From: Myxococcales bacterium UBA1660
Lineage (GTDB): Bacteria; Myxococcota_A; Polyangia; Polyangiales; Houyiibacteriaceae
Direction of reading: 5' to 3'
Assembly (NCBI GenBank): GCA_002320815.1
Contig: DCLA01000039.1
Location: forward strand, 130,166-194,165
DNA: 64,000 nucleotides
Shown here piece by piece: positions 59,007 through 64,000 of the stretch (the stretch's first letter is position 1; each line of letters opens with the position of its first letter). The translations under genes and the position numbers were made by a program. The notes beneath the pieces were generated by a model. The model had not been told where the DNA came from, did not search any database, and was given only the letters and a program-made list of their open reading frames with translations.

Positions 59007-60602
59007 ATGTGTGCGCCTCCCCATCCGCGCTGCCGTCCCCCCGAGGGTCGCTACCGCCTGGCCGCCTCGATGGTGGCCAGCCTCGCCGCCTGGGCCGGTT
59101 GCGGAGATCCGGCATCCGGCTCCGCCCCGCCCGGCCTCGACGCCGGGACTGCGCCGTCGGACGCTTCGGCCGATGCCAGCGACGGTCGCGAGGACGCAGC
59201 GGCCCCCCTGGACTCGGGGCCCTCGGGTCGCCCGGATGGCGGACCGGGAGCCGACTCGGACCTGGGCTTCGACGACCCGGACCTAGGATCGCCCGGCGAC
59301 CCCGACCTCGGCTGGGCGGCGGACGCGGGGCTCGCGTCGGATGGCGGGTCGCCGCCGCGGGACCTCGGCGATCGCTGCTCGGCCACGACCTGCGATGCGC
59401 CCCCCGGCGACTGCTACGCCGCTGCGGGCACGTGCGATCCGGCCACCGGCACCTGCGACTATGCCTTCGCCGCCGACGGGACCCGCTGCGACGACACCGA
59501 CCCGACGACCATCGATGATCGTTGCCGCGCGGGAACGTGCGCAGGTGCTGCGCCCGCGACCGGATGGGACGAGCTGGCGCTGGGCTTCGGCCGAACCTGC
59601 GGAATCCGCGCGAGCGGTCGGGTCGACTGCTGGGGCCGCAACGGCGGAGGCCAGCTGGGGAACGGTACGACGTCGCACCACGAGCTCGCCCCGGTCGTCG
59701 TCACTGGGCTCATCGACGCCGTCGAAGTCAGCGTGGGACAGCACCATTCGTGTGCCCGGCGAGCGACCGGGCAGGTGGTCTGCTGGGGTGTCAACACCGG
59801 CGGGCAGTTGGGCGACGGAACGGCGTTCAGGAGGCTCACGCCCGTCCCGGTCGTCGGGATCAGCGACGCCGTCGAGCTCGCCTCGGGCGCCGAGCACTCC
59901 TGCGCGCGACATGCCGGAGGGACGATCTCGTGCTGGGGGAGCAACCGAGAAGGGTCCCTCGGAGATGGTACCGAGACCTGGAGCCTCACGCCGACGCAGG
60001 TGCTCGGCGAGTCGGCCTCGCGAGGGATCGGCGCGGGCAACTTCCACACCTGCTCCCTTCACGGCGACGGCACGGCCGCATGCTGGGGCGCCAACCGGCA
60101 CGGCACCCTCGGCAACCACGGGCGGGTCGCCTCGACCACCCCGATGGCGGTAGCCGATCTCACGGACGCCACCGCCATCGCCATCGGCGACGAGCAGAGC
60201 TGCGCCCTGCGAGCGACGGGCGCCGTGACCTGTTGGGGTCTCGTGGGTCGAGACAGCGACGGGAGGGCCGTGACCCATACCGCTCCGACAGCGGTCCCGG
60301 GCCTCGTCGACGCCACGCACGTGGTCGCGGGTATCAGCGCTTGCGCCCTGCGGCCCCCCCCGGGTGGGCTGGTGTGCTGGGGGACCAACGACCGAGGGAC
60401 CTTGGGCGATGGGACGACCACCGACTCCCTGATCCCGGTCTCGGTCGCCCTCCGGGACATCGCTTCGGTCTACGCGGGGCCGACTCACGCGTGCGCAATC
60501 CATACGTCGAACGCCGTGAGCTGCTGGGGAAGCAATGGCTACGGAGAGCTCGGGGACGGGTCCCGGGTGGACCAGCCGAGGCCCGTAACGGTCATCCCCT
60601 GA
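59007..60602 (+). CDS. RCC1-like repeat lipoprotein
   Basis: This 531-residue protein has a Cys lipobox near residue 32 (SMVASLAAWAGC). An Asp/Gly/Pro-rich linker (about 35-125) and a Cys-rich segment (CSATTCDAPPGDCYAAAGTC) precede seven or so RCC1-type propeller repeats (about 190-530) of the form SCAxxxxGxxxCWGxNxxGQLGDGT (for example VSVGQHHSCARRATG). These build a seven-bladed propeller, used for protein binding in many secreted myxobacterial proteins. I prefer ATG 59007; an upstream in-frame ATG at 58959 exists. It is divergent from spoVR. Confidence 0.86.
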   Translation: MCAPPHPRCRPPEGRYRLAASMVASLAAWAGCGDPASGSAPPGLDAGTAPSDASADASDGREDAAAPLDSGPSGRPDGGPGADSDLGFDDPDLGSPGDPDLGWAADAGLASDGGSPPRDLGDRCSATTCDAPPGDCYAAAGTCDPATGTCDYAFAADGTRCDDTDPTTIDDRCRAGTCAGAAPATGWDELALGFGRTCGIRASGRVDCWGRNGGGQLGNGTTSHHELAPVVVTGLIDAVEVSVGQHHSCARRATGQVVCWGVNTGGQLGDGTAFRRLTPVPVVGISDAVELASGAEHSCARHAGGTISCWGSNREGSLGDGTETWSLTPTQVLGESASRGIGAGNFHTCSLHGDGTAACWGANRHGTLGNHGRVASTTPMAVADLTDATAIAIGDEQSCALRATGAVTCWGLVGRDSDGRAVTHTAPTAVPGLVDATHVVAGISACALRPPPGGLVCWGTNDRGTLGDGTTTDSLIPVSVALRDIASVYAGPTHACAIHTSNAVSCWGSNGYGELGDGSRVDQPRPVTVIP

Positions 60603-60673
60603 CCCGCCCTGCGGTCGATGGGGGCCCGACTCGGCCCCTGCGGCGCGCCCGACTCGGCTACCATCGCCGGGAC

Positions 60674-61288
60674 ATGTCCTTGCTCCGCGCGCTCACGGTC
60701 GCCTCGCTGGTCACTGGTTGCTCGATGTGCGACGCCGAACCCGATCCGGACCGAGTGTCGACGGCCCCGCCCTCGGCCCTCCCGGCGCCGGAGCCCCCGC
60801 CCGACCCCTGCCCCGGCGCCGACGAAGCGCTCGCGGCGTTCGCCGAAGCGAGCCCCATCGCCCTCGACGCCCTGCCCACCGGCCGCGGTGGCGGAGCGCT
60901 CGACGAGGACGCCGTCGCGCTGGTCGTCGCCGACGAGGTGACCCTCGGCGAGACCTCGCTGGGAACCGACCGCGCCGCCGCCGTGAGCGCGCTCCAGGGA
61001 GCCGAGGTCCCGGAAGGACCCATCGCTCTCTACCTCCGCGCCGACGAGCCCCTGACCGACATCGCGCCGCTGATCCGCGCGCTCCCGGAGGGCCGGGATC
61101 TCGAGCTGGTCCTGGTGGAGACCGACCACGAACACACCGAGTGCCGCTTCGCGCGGCAGATCGAGTTCGGCCTGCGCCACGGCGACGAACACGGGTGGGT
61201 GGTCTTCCCCTCCCACCGACCGGTGCGCGACCTGGTGGTCGCGCTGGGCGGCGCCGACGTGCCCCGCCGGGTCCAGCTCGGGGACTGA
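60674..61288 (+). CDS. Small lipoprotein of unknown function
   Basis: This 204-residue protein has a lipoprotein signal (LLRALTVASLVTGC), a Pro-rich linker (about 28-48) and a compact C-terminal domain. The stretch PIALYLRADEPLTDIAPLIRALPEGRDLELVLVE recalls the periplasmic ExbD/TolR fold, but no membrane helix as in ExbD is present. ATG 60674 gives the signal; the open frame extends upstream through the RCC1 gene, which is not coding in that frame. It is convergent with EcsC, with 3 bp between stops. Confidence 0.78.
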   Translation: MSLLRALTVASLVTGCSMCDAEPDPDRVSTAPPSALPAPEPPPDPCPGADEALAAFAEASPIALDALPTGRGGGALDEDAVALVVADEVTLGETSLGTDRAAAVSALQGAEVPEGPIALYLRADEPLTDIAPLIRALPEGRDLELVLVETDHEHTECRFARQIEFGLRHGDEHGWVVFPSHRPVRDLVVALGGADVPRRVQLGD

Positions 61289-61291
61289 GGT

Positions 61292-62140
61292 TCAGCCCTC
61301 GAGCGGGACCTCCGCGCGCACGGTCTCCAGCCCATGCTTCCGGATGAGGAAGCGCTCCCGGTACATCATCTCGGCCATCTCCATCACCTGGCCGACGAAC
61401 CAGCGGTTGAACCCACCGCCGATGAAGGCGCCCAGGAGCGGCACCCCCTGCGCGGCCTTGCCGCGGGCCATCCGCGAGACGATCGAGGTCGCGATACGCT
61501 CCACCGCCTGGATGCCCAGCACGGTCTCCGCCTCGGCCATCCGACCGGTCGCCGCGCCGTCGCCCCACTCGCTGAGCCCGGCCATGCTCTTCTGGCGGAG
61601 CTCGTGGGTCGGCGACGAGGCCGCCGACACCAGATCCAGCACGTAGGCCTTCTCCGCTTCCTCGAAGGGATAGAAGCCGTAGTAGGCCGCGAACTCGGTG
61701 GTCCCCCGCAGCGCGAGGCCGAGCACCAGGGGGATGTCGACCAGGAACCCGGCCGCTCCGACGGCGCCGACGGCGGTCCCCTCGGCGAGCGCGAGCACGC
61801 GGTACTTCCGCGCGAGGTGCCCGATGACGTCCTCCACCTCCTCGAGCCCGCGGTTGGCGATGTCCCCGAAGTCCTTCACCGGCAGGTCGGCCTCCCGGAA
61901 GTCCTTCAGGATGGCGTCCTCGCGAACGGTCCAGGTCGCCGCATCGTGGAGCTTCTCCATGACCTTGCTCAGGGCCTCGTCGACCTTCGCCCCCGCCGCG
62001 GTGTCGAAGGCCGCTTCGGCCGCCTTGTCCACCGGTCGATGGATCGCGTCGGCGGCTTTGCTGAGGAGGCCGCGTTCCGGGTTCCGAAACTCGGCGATCT
62101 CGTGGAGGGCTTCGCGTTCGTAGGCGGTCAAGGTGCTCAT
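61292..62140 (-). CDS. EcsC-family protein
   Basis: This 282-residue protein matches the EcsC family: YEREALHEIAEFRNPERGL, the long helical segment, AGFLVDIPLVLGLALRGTTEFAAYYGFYPFEEAEKAYVLDLV and LLGAFIGGGFNRWFVGQVMEMAEMMYRERFL. EcsC accompanies an ABC transporter in Bacillus, with unknown biochemistry. No transporter is adjacent here. ATG 62140 is preferred to the upstream ATG at 62185. It lies 91 bp after the DUF444 gene on the same strand, so the two may share a transcript. Confidence 0.88.
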   Translation of the reverse strand: MSTLTAYEREALHEIAEFRNPERGLLSKAADAIHRPVDKAAEAAFDTAAGAKVDEALSKVMEKLHDAATWTVREDAILKDFREADLPVKDFGDIANRGLEEVEDVIGHLARKYRVLALAEGTAVGAVGAAGFLVDIPLVLGLALRGTTEFAAYYGFYPFEEAEKAYVLDLVSAASSPTHELRQKSMAGLSEWGDGAATGRMAEAETVLGIQAVERIATSIVSRMARGKAAQGVPLLGAFIGGGFNRWFVGQVMEMAEMMYRERFLIRKHGLETVRAEVPLEG

Positions 62141-62231
62141 GCGCAGTGCATGGAGCCGAGCGGCCGATTGGCCAGCCATTCCCATGCGCGCAGACGCGGC
62201 GTCTCCCTGGACGCCCTCCTCGGGAGACCGG

Positions 62232-63341
62232 CTACTTCCCCTTGCCGAGGAAGTCGCGGATGGAGCCGATGATCGCGTCGCGGTCGCGGATCTCGCTGGT
62301 GACCAGCCGCTCGTCGGCGCCGAAGTGTTCCTTCAGGTCCTTGATGAACTGGCCCGAGCCGTAGGGGCTCTCGACCTGGCCGTAGCAGAACATGTTGGAC
62401 GCAGGGAGGATCTGCTTCTTGAGCAGCTCCACGCAGAGCAGCGTGTCGTCGACGCTCCAGTTGTCGCCGTCGCTGAAGTGGAAGGGATAGACGTTCCACT
62501 CGGTCGGCGGGTAGTGGTCTTCGATGAGCTTCCCGGCGAGCTTGTAGGCGCTGGAGATCATGGTGCCGCCCGACTCCCGGGTGCGGAAGAAGGTGTCCCG
62601 GTCGACCTCCCGCGCCACGGCGTCGTGGATGATGAAGCGCGTCTCGAGGCCTTGGTACTGACGGCGGAGCCAGGTGTCGATCCAGAAGGACTCGATGCGG
62701 ACGATCTCCTTCTGCTCGTCGCCCATCGAGCCCGAAACGTCCATCATGTAGATGATGACCGCGTTGGCGACCGGCTCCTCTTCGGTCTTCCAGCTCTTGA
62801 AGCGCATGTCGTCCCGGGTGGGGATGACCATCGGGCGCTTGGGGTCGTATTTGCCCAGCGCGATCTGGCGCTTGAGCGCGGACTTGAAGGTCCGCTTGAA
62901 GTGCCGCAGCGAATTGGGCCCGACGTTGCGGATGCCGACGTAGCGATCCTTCTGATCGACGATGGCGCTCTTGCCCTTGTCCTCGATGTCCGGGAGCGCG
63001 AGCTCCTCGCCGAGGATGTCGGCCAGCTCGTCCAGGGTGACGTCGACCTCCAGGACGTGCTCGCCGGCGTCGCTGCCCGCCTCGCCCTGCCCATCGCCGT
63101 CGCCGTCGGACCCGGAGAGCGGATCGCCGGGCTGCCCGTCGCCCTGGCCGACGCCGCCTTGCTGCTTGTCCGCGAAGCGGAAGCGAGGGATGTCGATCTG
63201 CGGGATGGGGATCGAGACCGTCTCCTTGCCCTGCTTGCCCATCAGCTCGCCCTGGGAGACGTAGCGGCGCAGGTTCTCTCGGATCTTGCCGCGAACGATG
63301 GCCCGGAAGCGTGAGTGGTCCTGGTCGATCTTCAGCGACAC
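62232..63341 (-). CDS. DUF444 (YeaH/YhbH-like) von Willebrand A protein
   Basis: This 369-residue protein matches YeaH: DHSRFRAIVRGKIRENLRRYVS, IPIPQIDIPRFRF, an acidic Gly/Asp-rich insert (about 60-95), and a C-terminal von Willebrand A-like domain with MIDAS MMDVSGSMGDEQK (about 199-211). YeaH partners PrkA (YeaG) and SpoVR in stress and sporulation. It starts with GTG at 63341, which stands 6 bases after a TATGCT -10-like box, so the message is probably leaderless. It is shorter than E. coli YeaH (427). No PrkA gene is seen in the window. Confidence 0.92.
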   Translation of the reverse strand: MSLKIDQDHSRFRAIVRGKIRENLRRYVSQGELMGKQGKETVSIPIPQIDIPRFRFADKQQGGVGQGDGQPGDPLSGSDGDGDGQGEAGSDAGEHVLEVDVTLDELADILGEELALPDIEDKGKSAIVDQKDRYVGIRNVGPNSLRHFKRTFKSALKRQIALGKYDPKRPMVIPTRDDMRFKSWKTEEEPVANAVIIYMMDVSGSMGDEQKEIVRIESFWIDTWLRRQYQGLETRFIIHDAVAREVDRDTFFRTRESGGTMISSAYKLAGKLIEDHYPPTEWNVYPFHFSDGDNWSVDDTLLCVELLKKQILPASNMFCYGQVESPYGSGQFIKDLKEHFGADERLVTSEIRDRDAIIGSIRDFLGKGK

Positions 63342-63345
63342 CCCG

Positions 63346-63357
63346 GCAGCATATCAG
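63346..63357 (-). promoter_or_regulatory. Extended -10-like promoter of the DUF444 gene
   Basis: The minus strand reads CTGATATGCTGC, identical to the box before spoVR. The GTG start at 63341 is 6 bases after TATGCT, placing +1 at or next to the start codon. Confidence 0.55.
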
Positions 63358-63429
63358 ACCGGGGAATCGGGTGCCCTCCGTCCCCATCGCCGAGATGCCG
63401 GCGACCGCGTGGCGGTCCATGGTGCGGGG

Positions 63430-64000
63430 GTGAGCGACGTCGAGCACGAGGACCTGGGCCAGGGCGCCCGCGTCGAGCTCCACCGCGAGCTGCCGGTGGC
63501 CGGCGCCATGGACCGCCTGCTCGCCGAGCTCCCGCTGGCCGAAGAGAGCTACCGGATGGGCGGCTGGACGGTGAAGGCCCCGCGCTTGGTCGCGTTCCAC
63601 GGCGATCCCGGCACCGGCTACGTCTACTCCGGTCTCCACCACGAGCCGTCCCCGTGGACGCCCACCCTCGGCGAGCTCCGCGAGCGGGTCCAAGAGACCA
63701 CCGGGCTCACCTTCAACGCGGTGCTGGCGAACCTCTACCGCCAGGGGAGCGACTCCATGGGCTGGCACGCCGACGCCGAGCCGGAGATCGGGCCGGCCCC
63801 CGCCGACCGCTGGGTCGCCTCCTTGAGCCTGGGCGCCGCGCGCCGCTTCGTGCTCAAGCACCGGAAGACCGGCGAGCGGCGGGTCTACGAGCTCGGCGAG
63901 GGCGACCTACTGGTGATGCGCGGGACCACCCAGACCCACTGGCGCCATGCGCTGCCGAAGACGAAGAAGCCGGTGGGTCCGCGCTTGAACCTCACCTTCC
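63430..64000 (+). CDS. alkB: AlkB-like 2-oxoglutarate/Fe(II) dioxygenase (3' end beyond window)
   Basis: At least 190 residues from a GTG at 63430 to the window edge. Motifs match AlkB: MGGWTVKAPRLVAFHGD, TFNAVLANLYRQGSDSMGWHADAEPE (the iron-binding His-x-Asp and the NxY substrate motif), VASLSLGAARRFVLKHR, LVMRGTTQTHWRHALPK (second iron His) and RLNLTF at the edge, where the RxNLTFR 2-oxoglutarate motif begins. The enzyme would oxidatively demethylate alkylated bases in DNA or RNA. It is divergent from the DUF444 gene, with an 88-bp gap. The stop codon is not in the window. Confidence 0.93.
   Translation, partial: MSDVEHEDLGQGARVELHRELPVAGAMDRLLAELPLAEESYRMGGWTVKAPRLVAFHGDPGTGYVYSGLHHEPSPWTPTLGELRERVQETTGLTFNAVLANLYRQGSDSMGWHADAEPEIGPAPADRWVASLSLGAARRFVLKHRKTGERRVYELGEGDLLVMRGTTQTHWRHALPKTKKPVGPRLNLTF

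Noticed and set aside
62137..63861. 574-codon minus-strand frame covering DUF444 and AlkB genes
   Set aside because: Covers both real genes out of frame; no domain.
1..64000. CRISPR arrays, tRNA or rRNA genes, riboswitches, attachment sites
   Set aside because: I looked for direct repeats with spacers, cloverleaf-like and rRNA-like tracts, and long leaders, and saw none; the glmS leader is too short for a ribozyme if P6 is used. A dedicated search (Infernal, tRNAscan) would be decisive.

Overview
This 64 kb window is GC-rich, gene-dense, bacterial chromosomal DNA. Several features point to Myxococcota, probably a Sandaracinus- or Polyangium-like lineage: a C-terminal MYXO-CTERM sorting tail (27536-31174), many predicted lipoproteins with thrombospondin-3, FG-GAP/VCBS or RCC1-like repeats, elaborate hybrid kinases and NtrC-type regulators. 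The lineage is an inference. I saw no rRNA, tRNA, CRISPR array, prophage or plasmid functions.

Region 1 (about 1-32.5 kb) reads as one system. It encodes a haem nitric-oxide sensor (H-NOX, 9365-9886), its HNOBA-domain hybrid kinase (6774-9374), two response regulators with c-di-GMP phosphodiesterase (EAL) domains (9883-11058, 11448-12674), a FIST-domain protein of the family that includes the NO sensor NosP (12870-14084) with a fused-end hybrid kinase (14081-16903), a sensorless hybrid kinase with an HPt domain (25194-27452) and an NtrC-family sigma-54 activator (16881-18221). Mixed with these are parts of a synthase-dependent exopolysaccharide machine: a BcsA/PgaC-like glycosyltransferase without PilZ, an ATP-grasp enzyme, a secreted alpha/alpha-toroid protein, a BcsB-like subunit, a TPR/beta-barrel exporter, a PHP hydrolase, GlmS, a MYXO-CTERM surface protein and a receiver/PIG-L deacetylase fusion.

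The strongest observation is regulatory. Each of the five intergenic regions that head the transcription units between 6.6 and 27.5 kb carries sigma-54-like -24/-12 elements (seven in total). Each also carries a copy of one dyad, GTNCC-N5-GGNAC, 63-95 bp upstream of the predicted starts; the copy at 23.2 kb has one mismatch. The CC-N5-GG geometry is that of NtrC-type enhancers, and the only NtrC-family gene in view sits in one of these units. I infer an autoregulated sigma-54 regulon that couples NO sensing and c-di-GMP to matrix polysaccharide production.

Region 2 (32.5-46.3 kb) holds housekeeping and accessory genes: a CDF metal transporter, a di-haem peroxidase lipoprotein, an alpha/beta hydrolase, a class II glutamine amidotransferase, a large VCBS-repeat lipoprotein, a DUF3105 lipoprotein, a fatty-acid desaturase, a DUF218 protein, an 1100-residue lipoprotein with a hydrolase fold, and a REP-associated-transposase-like gene flanked by palindromes.

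Region 3 (46.3-64 kb) holds serB, a HEAT-repeat protein, two paralogous lipoproteins with TSP3 repeats and von Willebrand-like domains on either side of a single-module formyltransferase-NRPS, then spoVR, an RCC1-repeat lipoprotein, a small lipoprotein, an EcsC-family gene, a DUF444 (YeaH-like) gene and an AlkB-like dioxygenase cut by the window end. spoVR and the DUF444 gene share an identical 12-bp promoter-like element.
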